Source of the DNA: Ottowia oryzae
Lineage (GTDB): Bacteria; Pseudomonadota; Gammaproteobacteria; Burkholderiales; Burkholderiaceae_C
Assembly (NCBI RefSeq): GCF_003008535.1
Contig: NZ_CP027666.1
Coordinates: 1,410,001-1,474,000 of the forward strand
Direction: 5' to 3'
Length of the DNA: 64,000 nucleotides
Shown here in pieces: positions 52,501 to 60,800 of this stretch; position 1 is the first letter of the stretch, and each line of letters begins with the position of its first letter. Both the position numbers and the translations under genes were made by a program. Under the pieces are notes generated by a model that was not told where the DNA came from, searched no databases, and saw nothing but the letters and a program-made list of their open reading frames with translations.

Positions 52501-55500
52501 GCTGCGTCCGAAGAGTCGAACGATGCCCCTGACGTTTCTGAGGCAGAAGCGGCGCCCGCGCATGACGCAGAAACTCCCGTCGAGTTGTTCGAGCATTTGA
52601 GTGTCGATGCCGATGCGCAGACGCTGCTCGACGCAGGTGATGTGCCGACCGAGCAGACGACGCATGAGCCTCTGGCACTGGCGCTTGGCGAGCTGGACTT
52701 TGCGATCGATGCGCCCGGCCAAGAAGCAAATGGAGCTGTTGAGTCCGCTGCCGCGCATGAACCCGCCCCGCGGGATCTTTCCGACGATCAAGTTTCAACG
52801 GAAGGCGAAACGGACGACGCGTACAAGCAGATCGGCGACTTGCGCATCAGCACGCCGCTGTACAACGTCTATCTCAACGAGGCGGATGAGTGGTCGCGAC
52901 AGCTGATCACTGAGCTTTCCGAATGGTCGCTTGAGCTCAATCAGCCAGTCCCGGAGCGTGCCGTTGCGCGCGCTCACTCGTTGGCCGGCAGCTCGGCCAC
53001 CGTCGGCTTTGCTGCGCTTTCTGAACTGTCGCGCGCAGTCGAGCATGCGATGGAGCGCCTGCACGGGCAGCCCTACGGCACAGCCGAACAGGCAGGCGTG
53101 CTCAATGAGGCTGCCGAGGACGTTCGGCGTGTCCTCCACCAATTTGCAGCGGGCATCCTGAAGGCGCCCAGTCCTGACATCCTTCGGCGCGTGCAAGCGC
53201 TCGAACCGACCGTGGGCGAACCCAAGACGGACGGGGCGGCCGAGCCTGCACAGGCCGCTGCAGCAACCGAGCTTGCCGCGACGGCATCCACCGCCAAGCC
53301 CCGGCCCGCACCGGCACACGTTGCGCCGACGGACGCTTCCGCCGCGAGCATTGCCGATGACATCGACGTTGCCGATGCGGTTGACCCCGACCTTTTCCCC
53401 ATCTTCGAGGAAGAGGCGGAAGAGCTGCTGCCTCAGCTCAGCGCTTCGATGCGCGAGTGGGTATCGCACCCGCAAGAGCGGGGCCCGCGCGGTCAGGTTC
53501 TGCGAGCGCTGCACACCCTCAAGGGCAGTGCGCGTCTCGCAGGGGCGCTGCGCCTGGGCGAGATGGCACACCGCACGGAATCTGCGATAGAGACCATCGG
53601 CATCGATGGCATCGAGTCGCGTGATATCGAGCCCTTGCTCGATCACCTCGATGAGCTTGAGCTCGCATTCAAGCGGCTGCAAGTCGGGGCCGTTGGTGCG
53701 GAGGGCGAGGATGTCGGCGCCGCTGCCCCGAGCGTTGCGTCGATCGTCAATCCGCCGGCGGCGATTTCAGCCGCTGCCGAGGCTCCTGCGGGTGAACCGG
53801 CGGGGCAAAGTGAAGTCTCCGAGCGACCGGCGCCTGTGTTGGGCGACGTCGCCTTGCCGGCGCCGCTCTCCCTGGTGTCTGCGCGCGTTGCCGCAGGACA
53901 ATCCGTTCGGGTTCGCAGCCAGCTGCTGGATCGCTTGGCGGCACAGGCCGGCGAACTCATGAGTTCGCGGGCCCGGCTGGAAACCGAGGTGGGTCAACTG
54001 CGCAACTCGCTCGGCGAACTGACGGGGAACCTCGAGCGTCTGCGCGGACAGCTGCGCGACGTTGAGCTGCAGGCCGAAACGCAGATGCAATCGCGGCTGG
54101 CTTTGTCGAAGGATGCCAAGCAGAACTTCGACCCGCTCGAATTCGACCGTTTCACGCGCATGCAGGAATTGACCCGCATGATGGCCGAATCGGTCAACGA
54201 CGTTGCGACCGTTCAGCGCAGCCTGCAACGTGCGATCGAGTCGAGCGAGGACGATCTGGCCGCGCAGGCGCGCCAATCGCGCGAGTTGCAGCGCGACTTG
54301 CTGCGCACGCGGATGGTGGAGTTCGAGGGCATTTCTGAGCGCCTCTATCGCGTGGTTCGTCAGGCCTCCAAAGAGACCGGCAAGCAGGTTCGCCTGGACA
54401 TCAGCGGTGGCTCGATCGAAATGGACCGCGGCATTCTTGACCGGATGACGCCGGCGTTCGAGCACCTTTTGCGCAACTGCGTGGTGCACGGCATCGAGAG
54501 CCAGGCGGTTCGCGCGGCCCGCAGCAAAGATGCGACTGGCCTGGTGACCATTCAGGTCGAGCAGGCGGGCAACGACGTTTCAGTGGAGTTTCGCGACGAC
54601 GGTGCGGGTCTGAATCTGCCACGCATCCGTGAGCGTGGCATCCAGCTGGGCTTGCTCGATGCCGACGCCGAAGTGGCCGACAACGAGGTCGGCAACCTGA
54701 TCTTCGCGCCCGGATTTACAACGGCAACGGAAGTCACCGAGCTGGCTGGCCGCGGCGTGGGCATGGACGTTGTGAGAACGGAAGTGCAGGCGCTGGGTGG
54801 CCGCATCGAGACCAGTACGCAAGAGGGCCATGGCTCGGCCTTCCGGCTGGTGCTTCCGCTCACCACCGCCGTGACCCACGTGGTCATGGTTCGCGCAGGG
54901 CAGCTGGCCGTGGGCGTGCCGTCCAACCTGGTCGAGATCGTCCAGCGCGCATCTGCCCAAGAGCTCGAAGAGGCGTACCGCAGTGGCACGTTCCGATACG
55001 GCGCAGAGACCCTGCCGTTCTTCTGGTCCGGCGCGCTGATGCAGAACTCTGCGCGCAGCGCCGAGCCGCGTGGCCGTTCCACGCCTGTCGTGATCTTCCG
55101 GTCGGCTGCTCAGCGCGTGGCCGTGCACGTCGACGAAGTGTTGGGCAATCAGGAAGTGGTGGTCAAGGCGCTTGGGCCGCAGCTGTCACGCCTGCCAGGC
55201 CTGGTCGCCATCACCGTGCTGGCGTCTGGTGCCGTCGCGCTGATATACAACCCCGTGGCGTTGGCGGCGGTGTACGGTGTCCAGGCGCAAGCCCTTTCAA
55301 GAGAAGCTCACGCCGAAGAAGCGCCTGTGGTGGTGGAAGGCGTGCCAGCAGCTCCGGTGGCGTTGCCGGCGGCGACGCATTCGGACATTCCTCTTGTTCT
55401 GGTGGTGGACGATTCCATCACGGTGCGGCGCGTCACGCAGCGCCTGCTGCAGCGCGAAGGCTACCGCGTGGCACTGGCTGCGGACGGTCTGCAGGGGCTG

Positions 55501-55767
55501 GAGCGACTGCAGGCTGAGCGCCCGGCGGTGGTCTTGTCGGACATCGAGATGCCCCGCATGGATGGCTTCGACTTCGTGCGCAACATCCGGGCGGACGAGA
55601 AACTGGCCGATCTGCCGGTGATCATGATCACGTCTCGCATCGCTGAAAAGCACCGCGAGCATGCGCGCGAGCTGGGCGTCAGCCATTACTTGGGCAAGCC
55701 CTACGCCGAAGATGAACTGCTGGGTCTGATCAAGACCTACACCAGCGCCGAGGTGGCCGACAAGTGA
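49534..55767 (+). CDS. chpA: Hybrid chemotaxis kinase ChpA/PilL of the type IV pilus system
   Basis: A 2077-residue CheA-type kinase. The N-terminal region contains a degenerate FimL-like/Hpt-like segment (ARQHLHQVVGALDMVG). Three Hpt domains keep the phosphorylatable His: FHTLKGSSRMVG (His744), AHSLAGSSATVG (His1148) and LHTLKGSARLAG (His1327). They are separated by long acidic linkers. Dimerisation helices, HATPase (N box FEHLLRNCVVHGIE near 1643; GRGVGMDVV), a CheW-like domain and a C-terminal receiver (Asp2003 in VVLSDIEMPRMDG) follow. No pilK or chpB is adjacent. Controls twitching motility in relatives. Confidence 0.95.
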   Translation: MVTNGQIRSDELGGVVTGDLGPLAWVLEETRKSIDIATKSLKRYARDAEAARGVDLAAVDASQLRIARQHLHQVVGALDMVGQGLAAQMVRAMESAVQKYVLRPETCSEAEAAKLERAGFALVDYLENQLSEKPRAALGLFPQYKQVLEMSGADRIHPADLWANTWRWVDAATPAAAQRISYGPDIRGRLDQRVLKIMKRGDVNAASELSVVALGLADGETARQPVIFWKLSAAFFEALAKALVPMDVYAKRAASRILLQYASLARGDQSVSERLAQDLLFFVAQAQRVQPSAAPVVAAVKHAWALDSYEPVNYDESGFGLYDPAVLAQARRRIESVKENWSALAGGDMARQKACVDQFGLVVESLNKLHANGRPLADALTRVAQQIASSSHPPSPELSMETATAVLFLEASFNDFQPGDAVFTHRLTQLAERLDAVRKNQAAPALEPWMEELYRSFSDRQTMGTVVGELRTTLSETEQHLDQFFRNPANKEQLSPVPGLLGQMKGVLSVLGLDQAAIAVSRMRESVEGLLSSEDEIDAQANAPLFEKLGNTAGALGFLIDMLGYQPVLARRLFVFDADSGELKHVSGRERSSVVNPAVSAPLDLELDLSESEPVSDFDRLDQVPAESLPAQLEQLAAKAALDEKPALAQAAAHAADVARRQDADELSGALQSLSAMAGTAAPTAPPASQTVQADSGAAEDDDLLDIFLEEAREVVQNGHGAIATLKTAPADVEQITTLRRAFHTLKGSSRMVGLSEFGEAAWSMEQLLNAWLAEQKPANEALRGVAEEALGGFGQWVEAIAEKRADSWHAAPFCLVADALRQDGQRLDLDLNFEAGEALVAVPVEPVHVSDGVSVGGEADVIDVTASDVASADSELRNDQVVAPEPLPLADLDLPDLTLSEAGSHTAVDGVSTTSDALAPLDIEAIETIDLDAAELFDLSPASDGHVAAESAEAADLAPNSEHSLEKPTDASVADTPLLGLELSELDFAASEESNDAPDVSEAEAAPAHDAETPVELFEHLSVDADAQTLLDAGDVPTEQTTHEPLALALGELDFAIDAPGQEANGAVESAAAHEPAPRDLSDDQVSTEGETDDAYKQIGDLRISTPLYNVYLNEADEWSRQLITELSEWSLELNQPVPERAVARAHSLAGSSATVGFAALSELSRAVEHAMERLHGQPYGTAEQAGVLNEAAEDVRRVLHQFAAGILKAPSPDILRRVQALEPTVGEPKTDGAAEPAQAAAATELAATASTAKPRPAPAHVAPTDASAASIADDIDVADAVDPDLFPIFEEEAEELLPQLSASMREWVSHPQERGPRGQVLRALHTLKGSARLAGALRLGEMAHRTESAIETIGIDGIESRDIEPLLDHLDELELAFKRLQVGAVGAEGEDVGAAAPSVASIVNPPAAISAAAEAPAGEPAGQSEVSERPAPVLGDVALPAPLSLVSARVAAGQSVRVRSQLLDRLAAQAGELMSSRARLETEVGQLRNSLGELTGNLERLRGQLRDVELQAETQMQSRLALSKDAKQNFDPLEFDRFTRMQELTRMMAESVNDVATVQRSLQRAIESSEDDLAAQARQSRELQRDLLRTRMVEFEGISERLYRVVRQASKETGKQVRLDISGGSIEMDRGILDRMTPAFEHLLRNCVVHGIESQAVRAARSKDATGLVTIQVEQAGNDVSVEFRDDGAGLNLPRIRERGIQLGLLDADAEVADNEVGNLIFAPGFTTATEVTELAGRGVGMDVVRTEVQALGGRIETSTQEGHGSAFRLVLPLTTAVTHVVMVRAGQLAVGVPSNLVEIVQRASAQELEEAYRSGTFRYGAETLPFFWSGALMQNSARSAEPRGRSTPVVIFRSAAQRVAVHVDEVLGNQEVVVKALGPQLSRLPGLVAITVLASGAVALIYNPVALAAVYGVQAQALSREAHAEEAPVVVEGVPAAPVALPAATHSDIPLVLVVDDSITVRRVTQRLLQREGYRVALAADGLQGLERLQAERPAVVLSDIEMPRMDGFDFVRNIRADEKLADLPVIMITSRIAEKHREHARELGVSHYLGKPYAEDELLGLIKTYTSAEVADK

Positions 55768-55790
55768 GGGTGCGGCCGGCACCCGGCCGC

Positions 55791-55796
55791 TAGAAT
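55791..55796 (+). promoter_or_regulatory. Candidate -10 box (TAGAAT) of yqgE
   Basis: GCCGCTAGAATCGGGTGC then ATG; 7 nt separate the hexamer from the start codon. Another member of the short-leader group. Confidence 0.45.
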
Positions 55797-55803
55797 CGGG
55801 TGC

Positions 55804-56403
55804 ATGGCCGATGCTGTGCAGCCGATTAACCTGACCAATCACTTCCTGATTGCCATGCCCGGCATGGAAGACGGCACTTTCGCGGGCAGCGTGGTCTATG
55901 TCTGCGAGCACACGGCGCGTGGCGCGCTGGGTCTGATCATCAACAAGCCGGGTGAGATCAGCCTTGGGGATTTGTTCGAGAAGGTGGATTTGCCGCTCGA
56001 CCGCAAAGAGTTGAGTGTTCAGCCGGTCTTTCATGGTGGTCCCCTGCAGACTGAGCGCGGCTTCGTTCTCCATGACCCGGTCACGGCAGAGGGCCTGGGC
56101 GCCGACGAGTCGATCTACGCGTCCACACTGGCTGTGCCCGGCGGCCTTGAAATGACCACCTCCAAGGACGTCCTTGAGGCCATGTCGAGTGGAGGCGGCC
56201 CGCGACGCGTGCTCGTCACCTTGGGCTTTTCCTCGTGGGGCGAGGGGCAGCTTGAATCCGAAATTGCGGGTAACAGCTGGCTGACGGTAGACGCCGACAC
56301 CAGTGTGATTTTCGACTCGCCAATCGATCAGCGGTACGAGCGCGCCATGCGCCTGCTGGGTCTGGAGGCATGGATGCTTTCGCCCGACGCGGGGCATGCC
56401 TGA
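55804..56403 (+). CDS. yqgE: YqgE/AlgH family protein
   Basis: A 199-residue conserved protein. Seen: LTNHFLIAMPGMEDGTFAGSVVYVCEH at the start, GALGLIINKP near residue 42, VFHGGPLQTERGFVLH near 80 and LGFSSWGEGQLESEIAGNSWL near 145. The biochemical role is unknown. It sits in the widely conserved order yqgE-ruvX-pyrR-pyrB. The ruvX ATG directly follows its stop. Confidence 0.94.
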   Translation: MADAVQPINLTNHFLIAMPGMEDGTFAGSVVYVCEHTARGALGLIINKPGEISLGDLFEKVDLPLDRKELSVQPVFHGGPLQTERGFVLHDPVTAEGLGADESIYASTLAVPGGLEMTTSKDVLEAMSSGGGPRRVLVTLGFSSWGEGQLESEIAGNSWLTVDADTSVIFDSPIDQRYERAMRLLGLEAWMLSPDAGHA

Positions 56404-56850
56404 ATGAGCGAATCTGCGCGAGGCCCGGGCGCTGCAGCGGTGACCTCACCGGCCATGGTGCCCCCCTCCCAGGCCAGCTTTCTGGCCTTTGACTTTGGCC
56501 TGAAGCGGACCGGTGTGGCGACGGGCAACCGCCTGACACGCACCGCTACGCCGCAGCCCACGATACGCGCCGAAGGCGACGCCCGCTGGGCGCCGGTTCA
56601 GGCTCGCATTCAGGAGTGGCAACCCGATGCGCTCGTGGTGGGCGTACCTTTCCACCCGGATGGCGCGGCGCACGACAACACCCGACGCGCACAGCGTTTC
56701 GCGCGCCAGTTGCGCGCGCGGTTTGGCTTGCCCGTGTATGAGGTGGACGAGCGCTACAGCACCACCGAGGCCCACGCGCAAGGCGCGCGCGACGCCGACG
56801 CGGCGGCTGCGGCCATCATCCTTGAGCAATTCTTGAGAGGACTTTCATGA
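56404..56850 (+). CDS. ruvX: Putative pre-16S rRNA nuclease / Holliday junction resolvase-like YqgF
   Basis: A 148-residue RNase H-fold nuclease of the YqgF/RuvX family, essential in many bacteria and linked to 16S rRNA 5' maturation. Seen: FLAFDFGLKRTGVATGN with the first catalytic Asp, LVVGVPFHPDG near residue 75, and VDERYSTTEAHAQGARDADAAAAAIIL with the C-terminal catalytic Asp/Glu. An N-terminal tail of about 20 residues is low-complexity, so a start further in is possible. The stop overlaps pyrR. Confidence 0.93.
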   Translation: MSESARGPGAAAVTSPAMVPPSQASFLAFDFGLKRTGVATGNRLTRTATPQPTIRAEGDARWAPVQARIQEWQPDALVVGVPFHPDGAAHDNTRRAQRFARQLRARFGLPVYEVDERYSTTEAHAQGARDADAAAAAIILEQFLRGLS

Positions 56851-57347
56851 GCTCATTGGCGTTGAACGCCGAGGCGCTTTACGGCGATTTGGCCGCTGGC
56901 GTGCGTCCGCTGCTGGCAGCGCAGACACACCTCGTGGGCATCGTCTCTGGCGGCCAATGGCTGGTCGAGCGGTTGCAGAACGACCTGAAACGCGAAGCCC
57001 CTGCCGGCGCGATCTCCTCGGCCATGCACCGAGACGATTTCGCCAAGCGGGGATTGGCCTCAGCGGCGCAAACCAGCCTGCCTTTCGAGGTGGATGGCGC
57101 CGACATCCTCCTGTTGGACGACGTGCTTTACACCGGCCGCACGATCCGCGCGGTGATCAACGAGCTGTTTGACTATGGGCGCCCCGCGCGCGTTCGCCTG
57201 GCCGTGCTGGTCGATCGGGGCGGCCGCCAGCTGCCTATCGCGGCGGACTTTGCGGCAGCCCGCATCAGCCTGCCCGCAGGGCAGTCGCTGGCGCTGGCGC
57301 GTGGCGACGGCGGTGCGTTCAGCTTCCGCGTCGAAGGCAAGGAGTAA
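56847..57347 (+). CDS. pyrR: PyrR: pyrimidine operon regulator / uracil phosphoribosyltransferase family
   Basis: A 166-residue type I phosphoribosyltransferase. The PRPP loop is ILLLDDVLYTGRTIRAVINEL near residue 85, with DRGGRQLPIAADFAA near 127. In Gram-positives PyrR is an RNA-binding attenuator; in proteobacteria the RNA-binding role is less clear and it may act only as an enzyme. It starts by a 4-nt overlap with ruvX and ends 3 nt before pyrB. Confidence 0.9.
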   Translation: MSSLALNAEALYGDLAAGVRPLLAAQTHLVGIVSGGQWLVERLQNDLKREAPAGAISSAMHRDDFAKRGLASAAQTSLPFEVDGADILLLDDVLYTGRTIRAVINELFDYGRPARVRLAVLVDRGGRQLPIAADFAAARISLPAGQSLALARGDGGAFSFRVEGKE

Positions 57348-57350
57348 GCC

Positions 57351-58313
57351 GTGCTGGCTCGACGCAACCCCCAACTCAACGCCCATGGCGAACTCATTCA
57401 CCTGCTGTCCACCGAGGGGCTACCGCGCGACATTCTGACGCACATCCTGGATACGGCGGCGCAGTTCGTCAGCGTGAGCGACCGCGAGGTCAAAAAGGTG
57501 CCGCTGCTGCGCGGCAAGAGCGTTTTCAACCTGTTCTTTGAAAACAGCACCCGCACGCGCACCACCTTCGACATTGCCGCCACCCGGCTGTCTGCCGATG
57601 TGTACACGCTGGACATCGCCCGCTCATCCACCGCCAAGGGCGAATCGCTGCTGGACACCGTGGCCAACCTGAGCGCCATGGCCGCCGACATCTTTGTGGT
57701 GCGCCACAGCGAAAGTGGGGCGCCGTACCTGCTCGCGCAGCACGTGGCGCCGCACGTGCATGTCGTCAATGCGGGCGACGGGCGGCATGCGCACCCCACG
57801 CAGGGCCTGCTCGACATGTACACCATCCGCCACTACAAGAAGGATTTTTCCAACTTGACGGTCGCGATCGTGGGCGACGTGCTGCACTCGCGCGTGGCGC
57901 GCTCCGACATTCACGCGCTGACCACCCTTGGCGCGGCCGAGGTGCGGGTCGTCGGCCCTCGTACTCTGGTGCCTGGTGATTTCGGGCCGATGGGCGTGCG
58001 GGTGTGCCACACGCTGGAAGAAGGCATCAAGGATGCCGACGTCATCATCATGCTGCGCCTGCAAAATGAGCGCATGAGCGGCGCATTGCTGCCGTCGAGC
58101 CAGGAATTCTTCAAGAGCTTTGGCCTGACGCCCGAAAAGCTGCGCTGGGCCAAGCCCGATGCCATCGTCATGCACCCCGGGCCGATCAACCGCGGGGTGG
58201 AAATCGATTCCCATGTGGTGGATGGCCGGCAGAGCGTCATCCTTCCGCAGGTCACCTTTGGTATCGCGGTGCGCATGGCCGTGCTGAGCATCGTGGCGGG
58301 TAACGAGGCATGA
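57351..58313 (+). CDS. pyrB: Aspartate carbamoyltransferase catalytic subunit
   Basis: Condenses carbamoyl phosphate and aspartate, first committed step of pyrimidine synthesis. The 320-residue protein has FFENSTRTRTTFDIAA (carbamoyl-phosphate loop) near residue 63, the DTVANLSAMAADIFVVRHSESGAP region, DGRHAHPTQGLLDMYT and MHPGPINRGVEI. The start codon is GTG, 3 nt after the pyrR stop. No pyrI regulatory subunit is present; the neighbouring degenerate dihydroorotase indicates a class A-type ATCase. Confidence 0.95.
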   Translation: MLARRNPQLNAHGELIHLLSTEGLPRDILTHILDTAAQFVSVSDREVKKVPLLRGKSVFNLFFENSTRTRTTFDIAATRLSADVYTLDIARSSTAKGESLLDTVANLSAMAADIFVVRHSESGAPYLLAQHVAPHVHVVNAGDGRHAHPTQGLLDMYTIRHYKKDFSNLTVAIVGDVLHSRVARSDIHALTTLGAAEVRVVGPRTLVPGDFGPMGVRVCHTLEEGIKDADVIIMLRLQNERMSGALLPSSQEFFKSFGLTPEKLRWAKPDAIVMHPGPINRGVEIDSHVVDGRQSVILPQVTFGIAVRMAVLSIVAGNEA

Positions 58314-59410
58314 CGCAGCAGAGGTTCTGGAGTCCGCAGATCCGGCAGCTGAGCGCCTACACGCCGGGCGAGCAACCGCAGCAGGACGACTGGATCAAGC
58401 TCAACACCAACGAAAGTCCGTACCCGCCTTCGGCCTTGGCGCTCCAGCGCATGGCCGAGCAGTGCGACGCGCGCCTGCGCCTGTACCCTGACCCGCGCTC
58501 CACCACGCTGCGCGACGCCATCGCGGCGCAGTTCGCCCTGCAGCCGCAACAGGTCTTCGTTGGCAACGGGTCAGATGAAGTGCTGGCCATCGCCTTCATG
58601 GCACTGTTGCGCCATGGCCAGCCGGTGCTGGTGCCCGATGTCAGCTACTCCTTTTATCCGGTGTACTGCGCGCTGTACGGCATCGAATGCCAGGCCGTGC
58701 CGCTGGACGGCGACCTTCACGTCCAAGTGACGGACTACGCACAGCCCAACGGCGGAATCGTGCTGCCCAACCCCAATGCGCCGACAGGCCTGGCGCTGCC
58801 GCTGTCAGAGGTGCGGCAGCTTCTGGCGGGCAACCCAGATTCGGTGGTCTTGCTGGATGAGGCCTACGTTGATTTCGGTGCCGAAAGCGCGGCCTCGCTC
58901 GTCAACGAGTTTCCGCAGTTGCTGGTGGTTCAAACACTGTCCAAATCCCGCGCGCTGGCCGGCTTGCGTGTGGGCTTTGCGCTGGGCCACCCTGATCTGA
59001 TCGAAGCGCTGAACACCGTCAAGGACAGTTTCAACTCCTACCCGCTGGATCGCGTGGCGCAGGCGGGCGCGCAGGCCGCGCTGGAAGACCGCGCGCATTT
59101 TGATGCGATCACCCAACGCATCGTCGCCAGCCGCGCATGGTTGGCGGCTGAACTGCAAGCCCTCGGCTTTTCAGGGCCGGTTTCCAGCAGTAACTTTCTG
59201 TTCGTCACGCATCCGCGCCGCGATGCCGCCCAGCTGCAGCAGGCGCTGCGCGAGCGCAAGATTCTGGTGCGCCACTTCAAGCAGGCGCGCATAGCCAACT
59301 ATCTGCGAATCACCGTCGGTTCTCAACCGGAATGCGAGGCGCTGGTGCGGGCCTTGCAAGACATTCTGGGTCAGCCGGGGCAAAGCCCTTCACACAGCTC
59401 AACACCATGA
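58310..59410 (+). CDS. hisC: Histidinol-phosphate aminotransferase (HisC family)
   Basis: PLP class I/II aminotransferase of 366 residues. Seen: IKLNTNESPYPPS near residue 28, VFVGNGSDEVLAIAF near 84, LPNPNAPTGLAL near 150, LLDEAYVDF near 181, PLP-binding Lys212 in LSKSRALAGLRVG, and NYLRITVG near 328. HisC paralogues of this type often also accept aromatic substrates. It overlaps pyrB (ATGA) and the next gene (ATGA), an unusual position inside a pyrimidine cluster. The actual substrate is not settled by sequence. Confidence 0.9.
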   Translation: MTQQRFWSPQIRQLSAYTPGEQPQQDDWIKLNTNESPYPPSALALQRMAEQCDARLRLYPDPRSTTLRDAIAAQFALQPQQVFVGNGSDEVLAIAFMALLRHGQPVLVPDVSYSFYPVYCALYGIECQAVPLDGDLHVQVTDYAQPNGGIVLPNPNAPTGLALPLSEVRQLLAGNPDSVVLLDEAYVDFGAESAASLVNEFPQLLVVQTLSKSRALAGLRVGFALGHPDLIEALNTVKDSFNSYPLDRVAQAGAQAALEDRAHFDAITQRIVASRAWLAAELQALGFSGPVSSSNFLFVTHPRRDAAQLQQALRERKILVRHFKQARIANYLRITVGSQPECEALVRALQDILGQPGQSPSHSSTP

Positions 59411-60714
59411 AGCTACTGATTCAACACGGCCGTGTAATCGACCCAGCCACCGGCCGCGACGAGGTGGCCGACGTCGCCGTCGCGGCGGGCCGCATCCTGG
59501 GCATCGGCAAGTTGCCCGGCGACTTCGCGCCCAGCCGCACGGTGGATGCGCGCGGCTGCTGGGTGCTGCCGGGCTTGGTCGACCTCACCGCGCGCCTGCG
59601 CGAGCCCGGGCATGAACACGCTCGCATGCTGGAAAGCGAGATGGCGGCGGCCGTGGCCGGCGGGGTGACCAGCCTCGTCTGCCCGCCGGACACCGACCCG
59701 GTGTTGGACGAGCCCGGTCTGGTCGAGATGCTGCGCAACCGCGCCGAAAAGCTGCACCAGGCGCGCGTGTTCCCGCAGGGCGCGCTCACTCGTGGCCTGA
59801 AAGGCGAAGTGCTGACCGAGATGGGGCAGCTGACCGACGCCGGCTGCGTGGCCTTTGGCCAGGCCGACGTGCCCATCGCCAACACCCAGGTGCTGCTGCG
59901 CGCGCTGCAGTACGCCAACACCTTCGGCTACGCCGTGTGGCTGCGCCCGCTCGACCCCTGGCTGGGCACCGGCGTGGCCGCCAGCGGACCGCTGGCCATG
60001 CGCATGGGCCTGTCCGGCGTGCCGGCGGCGGCCGAGACGATTGCGCTGCACACCTTGTTTGAATTGCTGCGTGCTGCGGGCGGGGCGAAAGGCCCGCGTG
60101 TGCACCTGTCGCGCCTGTCCAGCGCTGCGGGCGTCGCGCTGCTGCGCCAGGCCAAGGCCGAGGGGCTGAACGTGACGGCCGACGTCAGCATCCATTCGCT
60201 GCACCTGACCGATCAAGACATCGGCTATTTCGACACCAGCATGCGGGTGAACCCGCCGCTGCGCCAGCAGCGCGACCGCGAGGCGCTGGGCGCCGCCTTG
60301 CTGGACGGCACCGTCGACGCGCTGGTGTCCGACCACACGCCTGTGGAGGCCGACGCCAAGCAGCTGCCCTTTGCCGAGGCCGAGCCCGGCGCCACGGGGC
60401 TGGAGCTGCTGCTGCCGCTGGCGCTGAAGTGGGGCCACGCGGCGGGCGAGGGCGGAGTGATGCGCGCGCTGGCCAGCGTCACCACCGCGCCTGCCCAGGT
60501 GCTGGGCGCGGCGCTGGGCACGCTGCAGGCCAGCGTCGGGCGGCTGGCCGAAGGCGGCGTGGCCGATCTGTGCGTGTTCGACCCCGAAGCGCGCTGGACG
60601 GTGACGCCCGACGCGCTGCTCAGCCAGGGCAAGCTGACCCCGTTCTCGGGCTACGAAATGGCCGGGCGTGTGCGCTGCACACTGGTGGGTGGCCACCTGG
60701 CGCACGGGGGCTGA
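59407..60714 (+). CDS. pyrC': Non-catalytic dihydroorotase homologue (PyrC', ATCase partner)
   Basis: A 435-residue amidohydrolase-fold protein. It aligns with type I dihydroorotase (VLPGLVDLTARLREPG, AAAVAGGVTSLVCPPDTDPVLDEP, MRVNPPLRQQRDREAL, DALVSDHTPV). The metal-binding HxH before LREPG is replaced by Thr61-Ala-Arg63, and the HxE/D segment reads VWLRPLDPWL without His. In pseudomonads an inactive DHOase of this kind assembles with PyrB and is needed for ATCase activity; the same is inferred here. A separate active PyrC must exist elsewhere. Coupled to hisC by ATGA. Confidence 0.9.
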   Translation: MKLLIQHGRVIDPATGRDEVADVAVAAGRILGIGKLPGDFAPSRTVDARGCWVLPGLVDLTARLREPGHEHARMLESEMAAAVAGGVTSLVCPPDTDPVLDEPGLVEMLRNRAEKLHQARVFPQGALTRGLKGEVLTEMGQLTDAGCVAFGQADVPIANTQVLLRALQYANTFGYAVWLRPLDPWLGTGVAASGPLAMRMGLSGVPAAAETIALHTLFELLRAAGGAKGPRVHLSRLSSAAGVALLRQAKAEGLNVTADVSIHSLHLTDQDIGYFDTSMRVNPPLRQQRDREALGAALLDGTVDALVSDHTPVEADAKQLPFAEAEPGATGLELLLPLALKWGHAAGEGGVMRALASVTTAPAQVLGAALGTLQASVGRLAEGGVADLCVFDPEARWTVTPDALLSQGKLTPFSGYEMAGRVRCTLVGGHLAHGG

Positions 60715-60800
60715 GGCTTGATGGACAAGCGCCACGGGCGACGCCATCCCCTTCGCCACGGTCGCTCTGCGCATCGCCGCGCAGCCCGGCGGCCCTTGCC

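Noticed and set aside
60715..60743. CTTGATGGACAAGCGCCACG before the PlsC-like gene, resembling part of a dispersed repeat
   Set aside because: Only a short central segment matches and the AT-rich arms are missing, so it is not counted as a copy.
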